Part shown: positions 50,022 to 58,850 of the stretch, piece after piece | Numbering within the stretch: position 1 is the stretch's first letter | Layout: every line of letters begins with the position of its first letter | Source of the DNA: Bradyrhizobium sp. DOA9 | GTDB lineage: Bacteria > Pseudomonadota > Alphaproteobacteria > Rhizobiales > Xanthobacteraceae | DNA length: 64,000 bases | Direction: 5' to 3' | Assembly: GCF_000617845.2 (NCBI RefSeq) | Contig: NZ_DF820425.1 | Location: 4,019,725-4,083,724 of the forward strand | Program-made: the position numbers and the translations under genes | The notes under the pieces: model-generated | Database searches by the model: none | What the model saw: the letters and a program-made list of their open reading frames with translations, nothing else | Told to the model about the DNA's origin: nothing

Positions 50022-51419
50022 TCAGATATGAATCGCATGTCCCAGCGATTTCAGCGCCGCCTCGTGAAAGCCCTCGCTTTGGGTTGGGTGCGCGTGGATC
50101 GTCATCGCGATGTCTTCGAGCCGCGCGCCCATCTCCAGCGCAAGACTGAAGGTTGCAGAAAGCTCCGCGATGCCGGCTCCGACACCCTGGATTCCAAGCA
50201 GGAGATGGTTGTCCGCTCGCGCCACGGTCCGGATGAAGCCGTCCTCCCGTTCCAAGGTCAGTGCGCGACCATTCGCCTTGAACGGAAAGAGGTCCGTCTT
50301 GACGTCGAAGCCTTGGCCGCTCGCCTCGCTCGGTGCCAGGCCGACGGTGACGATCTCGGGATCGGTGAAGCAGATCGCAGGGATCGAAACCCGGTCCCAG
50401 GCACGGCGGCGGCCGGCGACAATCTCTGCGACCATCTCGCCTTGTGCGATGGCGCGATGCGCGAGCATCGGTTCTCCCGTGACGTCGCCGATCGCGAAGA
50501 CGCCGCGCATCGAGGTACGGCATCGATCGTCGATCCTGAGGAAGGGGCCGATCATGTCGAGATCGAGCGTCTCTAGACCAAAGCCAGACGTTGCTGGCCT
50601 TCGACCGACCGTAACGAGGATCTTGTCGGCTTCGAGTGATGTCTGCTCGCCGCTGGCGGTTTCGACTGCGAGTGCCTTGCCGTCCGCGGCGAGCGCCTTC
50701 GCCTTCGCGCCTGTCAACACCGTGACGCCGAGTGCGCTCAGGCGCCGTCCGACCGGCGCGCTCAGCTCGCCGTCATATTGCGGCAGAATTCGTGGCGCGG
50801 CCTCGACGACCGTGACGGCCGCGCCCAATTTCTTGAAGGCCGTGCCTAGCTCGAGGCCGATGTAGCCGCCGCCAACCACCACAAGCCTGTTCGGGATCTC
50901 GGTGAGCGCCAATGCCTCGGTTGACGAGATCACCCGGTCCCCGAATGGCAAGGACGGGATTCGGATCGGCTCAGAGCCTGTCGCGATGACCACCGTTTCG
51001 GCACGGATCATCTGTAGGCCGGATCGCGTTTCGACTTCGATGGACTTGCCATCGACAAAGCGAGCGTTCCCGGGGATGAGCCTGACGCCCGCTTTCTTCA
51101 GAAGGCCGGCCACGCCCCCGTTCAGGCGCCGAACGATGCCGTCTTTCCAGGCCATGGTTTTGGCAAAATCGAGCGATGGCCTTGCACAGGAAATTCCGAG
51201 TGCGCTCTTGCCCTCCGCGGCACCTGTAATGGTTTCATACTCGCCGGCCGCGTGGATCAAGGCCTTCGAAGGAATGCAGCCGACATTGAGACAGGTGCCG
51301 CCCGGTTTTTCCGCTTCGACAATGATCGTATCGATGCCGAGCTGGCCGGCACGAATTGCGCAGGTGTAGCCGCCGGGGCCGGCGCCGATGATAAGGAGCT
51401 TGCAGGTGCTTTCGGTCAT
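50022..51419 (-). CDS. lpdA: dihydrolipoyl dehydrogenase (E3)
   Basis: A 465-residue E3 flavoprotein from ATG 51419 (a TTG at 51434 is possible). LLIIGAGPGGYTCAIRA binds FAD, Cys43 and Cys48 in GGTCLNVGCIPSK form the redox disulfide, VVVGGGYIGLELGTAFKKLG binds NAD, and the C-terminal HAHPTQSE holds the base His. It reoxidises the lipoyl groups of the E2 encoded just upstream. Last gene of the bkd operon, dedicated to this complex. Confidence 0.93.
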   Translation of the reverse strand: MTESTCKLLIIGAGPGGYTCAIRAGQLGIDTIIVEAEKPGGTCLNVGCIPSKALIHAAGEYETITGAAEGKSALGISCARPSLDFAKTMAWKDGIVRRLNGGVAGLLKKAGVRLIPGNARFVDGKSIEVETRSGLQMIRAETVVIATGSEPIRIPSLPFGDRVISSTEALALTEIPNRLVVVGGGYIGLELGTAFKKLGAAVTVVEAAPRILPQYDGELSAPVGRRLSALGVTVLTGAKAKALAADGKALAVETASGEQTSLEADKILVTVGRRPATSGFGLETLDLDMIGPFLRIDDRCRTSMRGVFAIGDVTGEPMLAHRAIAQGEMVAEIVAGRRRAWDRVSIPAICFTDPEIVTVGLAPSEASGQGFDVKTDLFPFKANGRALTLEREDGFIRTVARADNHLLLGIQGVGAGIAELSATFSLALEMGARLEDIAMTIHAHPTQSEGFHEAALKSLGHAIHI

Positions 51420-51423
51420 CGTT

Positions 51424-52698
51424 CTACGAATCAATGAAGATCATCGCCGGCGTTTCCAGCAGCAGTTTGATGCGTTGGACGAATTGCGCGGCATCAAAGC
51501 CGTCGATCACGCGATGATCGAAGCTAGAGGACAGATTCATCATCTGGCGCGGCACGAAGGCGGCGCCGTCCCAGTGCGGGCGGATGGCGATCCGGTTGAC
51601 GCCGACGATCGCGACCTCCGGGTGATTGATGATGGGGGTCGTGGCTAACCCGCCCAAGGCGCCGAGCGATGTGATGGTGATGGTCGATCCCGTGAGTTCG
51701 TCGCGGGTGGCGTTGCCATTGCGAGCCGCTTCGGCGAGCCGGGCGACCTCGCTGGCGCAATCCCAGATATCGCGCGCTTCCGTGTGCCGGACGACGGGGA
51801 CCACGAGTCCTGTCGGCGTCTGCGTGGCGATCCCGACATGGACGCCAGCATGCTGGTGCACGATCCCGGCCTCGTCGTCGAAATGGGCATTGAGATGCGG
51901 CTGCTCGGCAATTGCGCGCACCATGGCGCGCATCAGGAACGGCAACAAAGTGAGCTTGGGCTTGTTTGGCCGCTTCTGGCCGTTGACCTTGGCGCGCAAC
52001 TCCTCGAGCGAGGTGACGTCGACCTCTTCGACGTAAGTGATGTGCGGAATGCGCGAGCTCGCAATTGACATCTTCTCGGCGATCTTGCGGCGCAGACCGA
52101 CGACCTTGATGTCGGTCACGGCAGTTTGCGCCGGATTCGGCGTTGCCCTGGTTCCGGTGCGGCCATGCGTCAAGTGGGCGTCAAGATCGTCGTGGGTGAT
52201 CCGGCCAGCGGGGCCCGTACCGCGGATCTGATGCAAGTCGATGCCTGCTTCGCGCGCACGAAGACGAACCGCAGGAGCGGCCAGGGGCCGGTTGGCCGCA
52301 TGGTGGAGCGGCGCCGCGCCGGGCTGCGATTTCATCCCATTGGGTGGTGCGTTCGCCGTCGCGCGCGGGGCGCTTGCGGCATGACGGGGCGATTGAGCCC
52401 CCACGCTTGATGCAGGCGATGCGAGCTCGGCCGTCTTCGGTGCCTGCTCGCTCTCGCCATCTACCTCCAGCCGAACGAAATCCGAGCCGATGGCGAGCAA
52501 GTCGCCCACGTTGCCGGCGAGCCAGGTGACGCGTCCGTCTGCCGGCGAGGGGATTTCGACCGTCGCCTTGTCGGTCATCACGGCGCCGAGCACGGCGTCC
52601 TCACGTACGATATCACCGACCTTCACATGCCATTCCACGAGCTCGGCTTCGGCGATGCCTTCGCCGACGTCGGGCAACCTGACGACGCGCTCGGCCAT
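51424..52698 (-). CDS. bkdB: branched-chain 2-oxoacid dehydrogenase E2 (lipoamide acyltransferase)
   Basis: A 424-residue E2 with one lipoyl domain (residues 1-80, Lys44 in the MTDKATVE motif), a linker rich in Ala and Pro, a peripheral-subunit binding domain at about 143-177 (RLRAREAGIDLHQIRGTGPAGRITHDDLDAHL), and the catalytic core ending with His395 in DHRVIDGFDAAQF. It transfers the acyl group from lipoate to CoA. Downstream of the two E1 genes, 1 bp from E1 beta. Confidence 0.92.
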   Translation of the reverse strand: MAERVVRLPDVGEGIAEAELVEWHVKVGDIVREDAVLGAVMTDKATVEIPSPADGRVTWLAGNVGDLLAIGSDFVRLEVDGESEQAPKTAELASPASSVGAQSPRHAASAPRATANAPPNGMKSQPGAAPLHHAANRPLAAPAVRLRAREAGIDLHQIRGTGPAGRITHDDLDAHLTHGRTGTRATPNPAQTAVTDIKVVGLRRKIAEKMSIASSRIPHITYVEEVDVTSLEELRAKVNGQKRPNKPKLTLLPFLMRAMVRAIAEQPHLNAHFDDEAGIVHQHAGVHVGIATQTPTGLVVPVVRHTEARDIWDCASEVARLAEAARNGNATRDELTGSTITITSLGALGGLATTPIINHPEVAIVGVNRIAIRPHWDGAAFVPRQMMNLSSSFDHRVIDGFDAAQFVQRIKLLLETPAMIFIDS

Positions 52699-52699
52699 C

Positions 52700-53713
52700 T
52701 CAAGCCTCCAGCGTTTCGATCAGCGCGCGACCAACTCGCGCGGGGCCTGGAAAGTAGTCCCATTCCTGCGCGTGCGGGTAGGGCGTGTCCCAGCCGGCGA
52801 CGCGAACGATCGGTGCCTCCAGATGATAGAAGCATCGTGTCTGGACCAGCGCGCAGAGTTCGGCACCGAATCCAGAAGTCAAAGTCGCCTCATGCACGAT
52901 CACGCAGCGTCCTGTCTTCTTGACTGAAGTTTCGATGGTGTCGAGATCGAGCGGCAACAGCGAGCGGAGATCGATGATCTCGGCATCGATGCCGATCTCG
53001 GCCGCGGCGGTCTCGGCGACATGAACCATCGTGCCGTAGGCGAGGATGGTGAGGGCATTGCCCTGCCTGCGGATCGCGGCGCTGCCAAGGGGAACTGCAA
53101 AATGTCCGTCGTCGACCTCGCCGAGATCATGCTTCGACCAGGGCGTCACCGGCCGGTCATGATGACCATCGAACGGGCCATTGTAGAGTCGCTTCGGCTC
53201 GAGAAAGATCACGGGATCGGGATCCTCGATAGCCGAAATTAAAAGGCCCTTGGCGTCCCGCGGGTTCGATGGCACGACCGTTTTGATACCGCAGACATGG
53301 GTGAACAATGCCTCCGGGCTCTGGCTGTGAGTCTGACCCCCGAAAATGCCGCCACCCGTCGGCATGCGCACCACGAGCGGACAGGTGAACTGGCTGTTTG
53401 AGCGGTAGCGAAGCCGCGCTGCCTCGGAGACGATCTGATCGTAGGCAGGATACATGTAATCGGCGAATTGGATCTCGACACAGGGTTTTAGGCCATAGGC
53501 TGCCATACCGACGGCAATGCCGACGATGCCGAGCTCGCTGATGGGGGTATCGAAGCAGCGGCTCGTTCCATATTTCGCCTGCAGGCCTTGTGTCGCGCGA
53601 AACACGCCGCCGAAATAGCCGATGTCCTCGCCGAACACGACGACATCCTCGTCGCGCGACATCATCACATCCATCGCGTCGCGAATCGCTTCGATCATGG
53701 TTTTGCGCGGCAT
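52700..53713 (-). CDS. bkdA2: branched-chain 2-oxoacid dehydrogenase E1 beta
   Basis: A 337-residue beta subunit of the thiamine-dependent E1 component. EDIGYFGGVFRATQGL near residue 28 contacts the cofactor, followed by DTPISELGIVGIAVGMAAYGLKP and the FADYMYPAYDQIVSEAARLRYRS segment. IIDLRSLLPLDLDTIETSVKKTGRCVIVHE is the typical C-terminal domain. It pairs with E1 alpha, 3 bp upstream. Confidence 0.93.
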   Translation of the reverse strand: MPRKTMIEAIRDAMDVMMSRDEDVVVFGEDIGYFGGVFRATQGLQAKYGTSRCFDTPISELGIVGIAVGMAAYGLKPCVEIQFADYMYPAYDQIVSEAARLRYRSNSQFTCPLVVRMPTGGGIFGGQTHSQSPEALFTHVCGIKTVVPSNPRDAKGLLISAIEDPDPVIFLEPKRLYNGPFDGHHDRPVTPWSKHDLGEVDDGHFAVPLGSAAIRRQGNALTILAYGTMVHVAETAAAEIGIDAEIIDLRSLLPLDLDTIETSVKKTGRCVIVHEATLTSGFGAELCALVQTRCFYHLEAPIVRVAGWDTPYPHAQEWDYFPGPARVGRALIETLEA

Positions 53714-53716
53714 CGC

Positions 53717-55012
53717 TCAGACTCCGGCTTCCTGGCGTTGCCGCCGCAGGTGCGGCGGCATCTCCGAGAACACGCCTTCGAACATGTCGCGCGCCGAGGC
53801 ATGCTGAGGTGAATGCAGCGTGCCGTAGCTCTCGGCCTCCTTCTGCGCCGCGATCACGGTGTCCATGATCTCGGCCTCGGCCTGTTTGTGCCGCTCCTCC
53901 GACCATGCGCCGCGTACGATCAAATGGTTCTTCAGCCTGATCACAGGATCTCCCAGCGGCCAAGCCTCGGATTCCGTCTTCGGCCGATAGCCTGCGGGAT
54001 CGTCGGAGGTGGAATGTGCGCCGACGCGATAAGTCACATGCTCGATCAGGGTCGGACCGAGGTTGAGGCGTGCACGCTCGCAGGCCCATTTCGCCACCGC
54101 ATGGACAGCGAGGTAGTCATTGCCGTCGACACGCAGTGCCGGAATGCCGAAGCCGAGCCCGCGCGCTGCGAACGTGCCGGAGCCGCCACGCGCGATGCCC
54201 TGGAACGTTGAGATCGCCCACTGATTGTTGACGATGTTGAGCACGACCGGTGCGCGGTAGGTCGAGGCGAACACGAGGGCGGCATGGAAGTCGGATTCGG
54301 CAGTTGCCCCATCGCCGATCCAGGCAACCGCGATTTTGGTATCGTTCTTGATCGCGGATGCCATCGCCCAGCCGACCGCCTGGATATACTGGGTGGCGAG
54401 ATTGCCGGAGATCGAGAAGAAGCCATGCTCCCGGGAGGAATACATCACCGGGAGTTGGCGTCCCTTCAGCGGATCGTGCGTGTTGGAGTAGATCTGACAG
54501 GCCATCTCCACCAGCGAATAACCGCCGGCGATCAATAGCCCCGCCTGCCGGTACGTCGGAAAATTCATGTCGCCCGGAAGGAGCGCCTTGCGGAAGGCGC
54601 AGCTCACGGCTTCTTCGCCCATATGCTGCATATAGAACGACGTCTTGCCCTGACGCTGCGCCAGCTGCATGCGCGCGTCGAATGCGCGGAGCGTCATCAT
54701 GTGGCGTAAGCCCTCAAGCAACTCACTGTCCGAGAGCGCCCCCGCCCACGGACCGACCGCCTCGCCATCGCGGTTGAGCACGCGGATGACGGAAAACGCG
54801 AGGTCACGTATCGCCTCGGCGTCCACGTCGACGGGGGGACGATCGACCTGACCTGCGCGTGGAATGCGGATGTTCGAGAAATCGGGGGTGCCGCCGGGGC
54901 GTACCGCTGGTTCCGGTACGTGCAGCTTCAACGGCGTAGACTCCGGAGATCGAGCGGCTTCGCGTCGCGGGATCACGGCGTCATGTGTGAGGCTGGGGTC
55001 GGGCATTGGCAT
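53717..55012 (-). CDS. bkdA1: branched-chain 2-oxoacid dehydrogenase E1 alpha
   Basis: A 431-residue alpha subunit with a long N-terminal extension before the RHMMTLRAFDARM core. The thiamine diphosphate motif is WIGDGATAESDFHAALVFASTYRAPVVLNIVNNQWAIS, and the phosphorylation-loop-like ARGLGFGIPALRVDGNDYLAV and THVTYRVGAHSTSDDP region follow. It decarboxylates the keto acids of Val, Leu and Ile. The start overlaps the 3' end of the small ACT-like ORF by 40 bp. Confidence 0.93.
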   Translation of the reverse strand: MPMPDPSLTHDAVIPRREAARSPESTPLKLHVPEPAVRPGGTPDFSNIRIPRAGQVDRPPVDVDAEAIRDLAFSVIRVLNRDGEAVGPWAGALSDSELLEGLRHMMTLRAFDARMQLAQRQGKTSFYMQHMGEEAVSCAFRKALLPGDMNFPTYRQAGLLIAGGYSLVEMACQIYSNTHDPLKGRQLPVMYSSREHGFFSISGNLATQYIQAVGWAMASAIKNDTKIAVAWIGDGATAESDFHAALVFASTYRAPVVLNIVNNQWAISTFQGIARGGSGTFAARGLGFGIPALRVDGNDYLAVHAVAKWACERARLNLGPTLIEHVTYRVGAHSTSDDPAGYRPKTESEAWPLGDPVIRLKNHLIVRGAWSEERHKQAEAEIMDTVIAAQKEAESYGTLHSPQHASARDMFEGVFSEMPPHLRRQRQEAGV

Positions 55013-55239
55013 TCACCTCTCACTTCGATCGCATCGATGCAGAACAACGCGCCAACACGGCGAGCGAGCCGGTCGACGATGTCGCGGTCATCGATGTCTA
55101 TGGAAGCCGAGATGCGGCATTCGCTCGCGCCTGCGCGCGCGCTGACCGCAGCCAGCCGAAGCCCCGCGACGCGAGTCTGGTCGAGCAGGCGGCCGAGTGC
55201 GGCGTGCATATCGCTGGTCTGAAGTTCGAGAAAAAACAC
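54973..55239 (-). CDS. small ACT-like (IlvM-type) protein ahead of the bkd operon
   Basis: An 88-residue open frame beginning MFFLELQTSDMHAALGRLL. The pattern of a strand-helix-strand (TRVAGLRLAAVSARAG), then SASIDIDDRDIVDRLARRVGALFCIDAIEV, resembles ACT domains of the acetolactate synthase small subunit. It overlaps the E1 alpha start. Such domains bind branched-chain amino acids, so a sensor or regulator of the complex would make sense. Small size and overlap keep confidence moderate. Confidence 0.5.
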   Translation of the reverse strand: MFFLELQTSDMHAALGRLLDQTRVAGLRLAAVSARAGASECRISASIDIDDRDIVDRLARRVGALFCIDAIEVRGECQCPTPASHMTP

Positions 55240-55313
55240 CGCATATGTCTCGCTTTGTCAGCATACCGTACTGGTAAAGGTCAGGATTGTTGTTCCTTTA
55301 ATCTGGGTGTAGC

Positions 55314-55342
55314 TTGGAATGGCAGCATAGATATTCTATAAG
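55314..55342 (+). promoter_or_regulatory. promoter of the Lrp-type regulator
   Basis: TTGGAA (55314) and TATAAG (55337) are 17 bp apart, about 30 bp before the ATG. The dyad ATAGA-TAT-TCTAT (55327-55339) overlaps the -10 box, an AT-rich site suited to autoregulation by an Lrp protein. Confidence 0.45.
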
Positions 55343-55373
55343 TGTGGCGTGAGACCAGAATGGAGTTCTCGGT

Positions 55374-55886
55374 ATGGCGCCAGTCGGACGTGCCACAGGA
55401 CTGGCCAAGGCTCCGCGCAAGGATGCGCTTCGGCTTGACGAGATCGATCGCAAGATCTTGCGCGCCCTGCAGCAGGATGCGCGCCTGACCACGGTGCAAC
55501 TCGCCGATCGCGTTGGCCTCTCCACCACACCATGCTGGAACAGGCTGAAGCGCTTGGAGACCCAGGGCTATATCGATGGCTACGTCGCGCTGCTCAATCA
55601 GGACAAGCTCGGCCTGCCTGAAACAGTCATCATCGAACTGACGCTCGATCGGCACGACGAGGAGATGCTCGAGCGTTTCGGCCAACTGCTCACGAACTTG
55701 CCGGAGGTGATCGAAGCCTATCTCACCACCGGCGATTACGATTACGTTGTGAAAGTCGCGGTCGAAAGCACCGCGGGCTATGAACGCTTCTTGCGTGAGA
55801 AGCTCTATCGCATCCCGGGCATCCGCCACAGCCGGTCATCTTTTGCGCTGCGCTGCCTGAAGAAGTTGACTTCAGTGCAGGTATAG
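55374..55886 (+). CDS. bkdR: Lrp/AsnC family regulator, BkdR-like
   Basis: A 170-residue regulator with an N-terminal helix-turn-helix (LDEIDRKILRALQQDARLTTVQLADRVGLSTTPCWNRLKRLE) and a C-terminal RAM ligand domain (VIIELTLDRHDEEMLERFGQL; PEVIEAYLTTGDYDYVVKVAVES). Divergent from the bkd operon, the classical position of BkdR, which activates branched-chain keto acid dehydrogenase genes in response to branched-chain amino acids. A short basic extension precedes the DNA-binding domain. Confidence 0.88.
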   Translation: MAPVGRATGLAKAPRKDALRLDEIDRKILRALQQDARLTTVQLADRVGLSTTPCWNRLKRLETQGYIDGYVALLNQDKLGLPETVIIELTLDRHDEEMLERFGQLLTNLPEVIEAYLTTGDYDYVVKVAVESTAGYERFLREKLYRIPGIRHSRSSFALRCLKKLTSVQV

Positions 55887-55956
55887 CGGGCGCGCGGCTC
55901 CTATGGCGACCGGGTCGCGGTCCGTCCCTTTAGCAGGAATCCGCCGAACGGAAGGC

Positions 55957-57297
55957 TTACCGCCCCTTTTCGGCGAACTCGTGCTTGCTGTCGTGGCCAC
56001 CGACGAAGACGAGGATGCCTGCGATCAGGGGCAGCACGGCGAGCACCAGCAGTCCCGTCGAAGTCTGGCCGGTGGCTTCCTTGATCCATCCAATCAGATA
56101 CGGCCCGCCGAAGCCGGCGAGGTTGCCGATCGAGTTGATCAAGGCGATCGCGCCTGCGGCCGCAGTGCCGGAGAGCCAGGCGGTCGGCAGCGTCCAGAAC
56201 ACGCCGAAGCAGCAGAACACGCCCATCGCGGCGATCGTCAGCGCCGCCATCGTGAGAGTCGGATCAGTCAGATGGGAGGACACGGCGAGGGCGACCGCGG
56301 TGAGCAGCAGCGGCGCGCCGACATGCATGACGCGCTCGCGGCTCGCATCCGAATGCCGCGCCCACAGGATCATGGCGATGGTGCCGAACAGATACGGGAT
56401 CGCGGTGACGAAGCCGGTCTGGGCGTTGGTGAGGCCGAACGCCTTGACGATCTGCGGCAGCCAGAACTGCATGCCATAGAGCGCGCCGACGAAGCCGAAA
56501 TAGATCAGGCTGAGCGCGATCACCTTCGGTGAAGACAGCGCCTCCCCGAGCGAGAAATGCTTCACCGCCTGCTTGGCCGCTACTTCCGAATCGAGCTTCG
56601 CCTTCAGCCAGGCCTTCTGCTCGGCCGAGAGCCAGTCCGCCTTCTCCGGCTTGTCGGTGAGGTAGAACCAGGTGACGATGCCGAGCAGCACCGACGGGAT
56701 GCCCTCGATGATGAACAGCCACTGCCAGCCTTTCAGCCCCATCATGCCATCGAGCCCGAGCAACAGGCCCGAGATCGGCGCGCCGATCACGGTCGAGACC
56801 GGCACGGCGACGGCGAAGGCCGCAAGAAAGCGGGCGCGATATTCGGCCGGATACCAATAGGTGAGATAGAGGATGATGCCGGGGAAGAAGCCGGCTTCGG
56901 CGACGCCGAGCAGGAAGCGCAGCACATAGAAGCTGGTGACGCCACTGACGAGCGCCATTAGGGCGGAGATGATGCCCCAGGTCACCATGATGCGGGCGAT
57001 CCAGCGGCTGGCGCCGAATTTCTCCAGCGCCAGGTTGCTCGGCACCTCGAAGATGAAATAGCCGATGAAGAAGATGCCGGCGCCCCAGGAGAAGATCAGC
57101 GGGGTGAACTTCAGGTCCGCATTCATGGTGAGGGCGGCGAAGCCGAGATTGACGCGGTCGAGATAGGAGAAGAAGTAGGCCAGCATCAGGAACGGAATCA
57201 GGCGCCAGGAGATGGCGCGGATGGTGGAGGTTTCGATGTCGCTCTTGCTGGCGCTCTCGGCACCGCCGGCGGAACCGGCATAGGTGGTCTGGCTCAT
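55957..57297 (-). CDS. MFS transporter, anion:cation symporter (phthalate permease) family
   Basis: A 446-residue membrane protein with twelve hydrophobic spans. The N-terminal signature is RLIPFLMLAYFFSYLDRVNLGFAALTMN, followed by IFFIGYFIFEVPSNLALEKFGASRWIARIM, both typical of the ACS/phthalate permease family that takes up organic acids such as tartrate, glucarate, 4-hydroxyphenylacetate or quinate. It lies between the Lrp gene and the dehydrogenases at 57.9-61.5 kb, so it may import the substrate of that set. Confidence 0.88.
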   Translation of the reverse strand: MSQTTYAGSAGGAESASKSDIETSTIRAISWRLIPFLMLAYFFSYLDRVNLGFAALTMNADLKFTPLIFSWGAGIFFIGYFIFEVPSNLALEKFGASRWIARIMVTWGIISALMALVSGVTSFYVLRFLLGVAEAGFFPGIILYLTYWYPAEYRARFLAAFAVAVPVSTVIGAPISGLLLGLDGMMGLKGWQWLFIIEGIPSVLLGIVTWFYLTDKPEKADWLSAEQKAWLKAKLDSEVAAKQAVKHFSLGEALSSPKVIALSLIYFGFVGALYGMQFWLPQIVKAFGLTNAQTGFVTAIPYLFGTIAMILWARHSDASRERVMHVGAPLLLTAVALAVSSHLTDPTLTMAALTIAAMGVFCCFGVFWTLPTAWLSGTAAAGAIALINSIGNLAGFGGPYLIGWIKEATGQTSTGLLVLAVLPLIAGILVFVGGHDSKHEFAEKGR

Positions 57298-57911
57298 GGC
57301 TTCCCCCGTCTGTCCGCCAAGTCGACTTGGCTTCGTTATGATTGATACTTGTGGATCTAATTCTCGGCAGAGTGGTGAAGCAATGCTGGCGTAGCGCAGT
57401 AATTCTGAACGGGGTGTCAGTTTTTCTCACGGGTCGACGTCGGGGTGACACTGCGGCTCTCGTTGGACCGTCGGCGTGCCTCGGCATGACGGAAGTACCC
57501 GTGGGGGAGGCCGGCAGATCAAAAAAACCGAACGGGAGGTCAGAAAAAGCGCCTTGCACGGAGCCGGACGACGCCGCTCATCTTGGCCATCAAAAAAGCG
57601 GAAGCCTGTCGCAGGCGAGGAAACGATGGTTGCAAGCGGCCTATCCAGCGCAAGAGTACGGCTTCGCGTCGGCCTTCAATTCCGGTCGCGCCGCCACGGG
57701 TCGGTGCCGCAACGTTGCGCCGACCAAATGAGACGGGCGGAGCATCTGCGGATGCGGGCTCGGCTAGCGTCGTGATCCGCCCTTACCTGCCAGAATTGCT
57801 GACGCCGTCGGATCGGATCGTGGTCGCCAAGCGCGGCAAGATCGTCGACGCGATCAGGCGACAGAGCAACAGATCATCTGCGCCGCCATTCACGAGAGGC
57901 TTGCATGAACG
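57298..57911. other. intergenic region without a supported gene
   Basis: Overlapping short frames only, none with a recognisable domain. A run AAAAAAACCGAACGGGAGGT near 57521 and several homopolymer tracts suggest decayed sequence. It must hold the promoter of the minus-strand MFS gene and of the 57912 operon. Confidence 0.45.
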
Positions 57912-58814
57912 ATGAATGAGATGACTATGCTGAGAGTCGGAATTGTCGGTGTAGGTCTGATGGGCCATGGAATCGCAAAGAATGTCCGCGCGCGGGGCAG
58001 CTTTCCTCTGGTCTTTCTCGAACATCCCGGCAATCAGCCCGTTGACGATCTCCTCAGCCTCGGGGCCACGGCCTGCAGGACGCCCGGTGAGGTCGCGAGC
58101 GCGTCGGATATTATCATCCTCTGCGTAACGGGTTCGCCTCAGGTCGAAGCAATCCTGACAGGCGAAGCGGGCGTTCTGTCTGGTCTCCGTAAGGGCACCA
58201 TCATTGTCGACTGCTCGACGGCGCTGCCGGACTCGACGTTGCGGATGGCCGCCGCGGTCGAGGCGGCGGGTGGACGCTTTCTCGATGCGCCCATGACACG
58301 CACCGCAAAGCACGCGGAAGAAGGAAAGCTCAACCTTCTGGTTGGTGGCAATGAAGCTGACCTTCGGAGCGTCCGCGCGGTACTCGACTCTTTTGCCGAA
58401 GGTATCGAGCATGTGGGCCCGGTGAGCTTTGGCCATCGGTTCAAGCTGCTCCACAACTATGTGTCGATCGGCTTCATGGCACTGCTCGGTGAGGCTGCGG
58501 CGGAGGCCGCCGATGCGGGTGTCGATCCGGCCATCTTCGTCGACGTTCTCGCCAAGGGAGGCGGGGCCGGCGCTGCGCTCCAACGTATGGCACCGGCGCT
58601 TGTGACGGGTGACGTCAGTACCGTTCCGTTCTCTATCGGCAATGCGCTAAAGGATATCTCCTATTACCAGGCGATGGCCAGCAATTCCGGCGTATCCAAA
58701 ACGATCGCCGACGGCGTCGGCGCCGCCATCGCGGCTGTAGTCGAGAACGGTCACGGCCAATCCTATATATCGGACCTGACGCGGCTTCTTCGGAAGGCAA
58801 AGCCGGCTGGCTAG
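57912..58814 (+). CDS. 3-hydroxyisobutyrate dehydrogenase-like NAD(P)-dependent oxidoreductase
   Basis: A 300-residue beta-hydroxyacid dehydrogenase (about 295 if the third ATG is used). The cofactor motif is VGIVGVGLMGHGIAKNV, the substrate loop DCSTALPDST, the GRFLDAPMTRTAKHAEEGKLNLLVGG segment, and the catalytic Lys in HRFKLLHNY. The family oxidises 3-hydroxyisobutyrate, tartronate semialdehyde or related acids. With the branched-chain dehydrogenase operon close by, a valine-pathway role is tempting, but the ALDH downstream is not a clear methylmalonate-semialdehyde enzyme. Confidence 0.85.
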   Translation: MNEMTMLRVGIVGVGLMGHGIAKNVRARGSFPLVFLEHPGNQPVDDLLSLGATACRTPGEVASASDIIILCVTGSPQVEAILTGEAGVLSGLRKGTIIVDCSTALPDSTLRMAAAVEAAGGRFLDAPMTRTAKHAEEGKLNLLVGGNEADLRSVRAVLDSFAEGIEHVGPVSFGHRFKLLHNYVSIGFMALLGEAAAEAADAGVDPAIFVDVLAKGGGAGAALQRMAPALVTGDVSTVPFSIGNALKDISYYQAMASNSGVSKTIADGVGAAIAAVVENGHGQSYISDLTRLLRKAKPAG

Positions 58815-58850
58815 GCGGAAAATAATCATCAAGACAGGGAAGACCAACCA

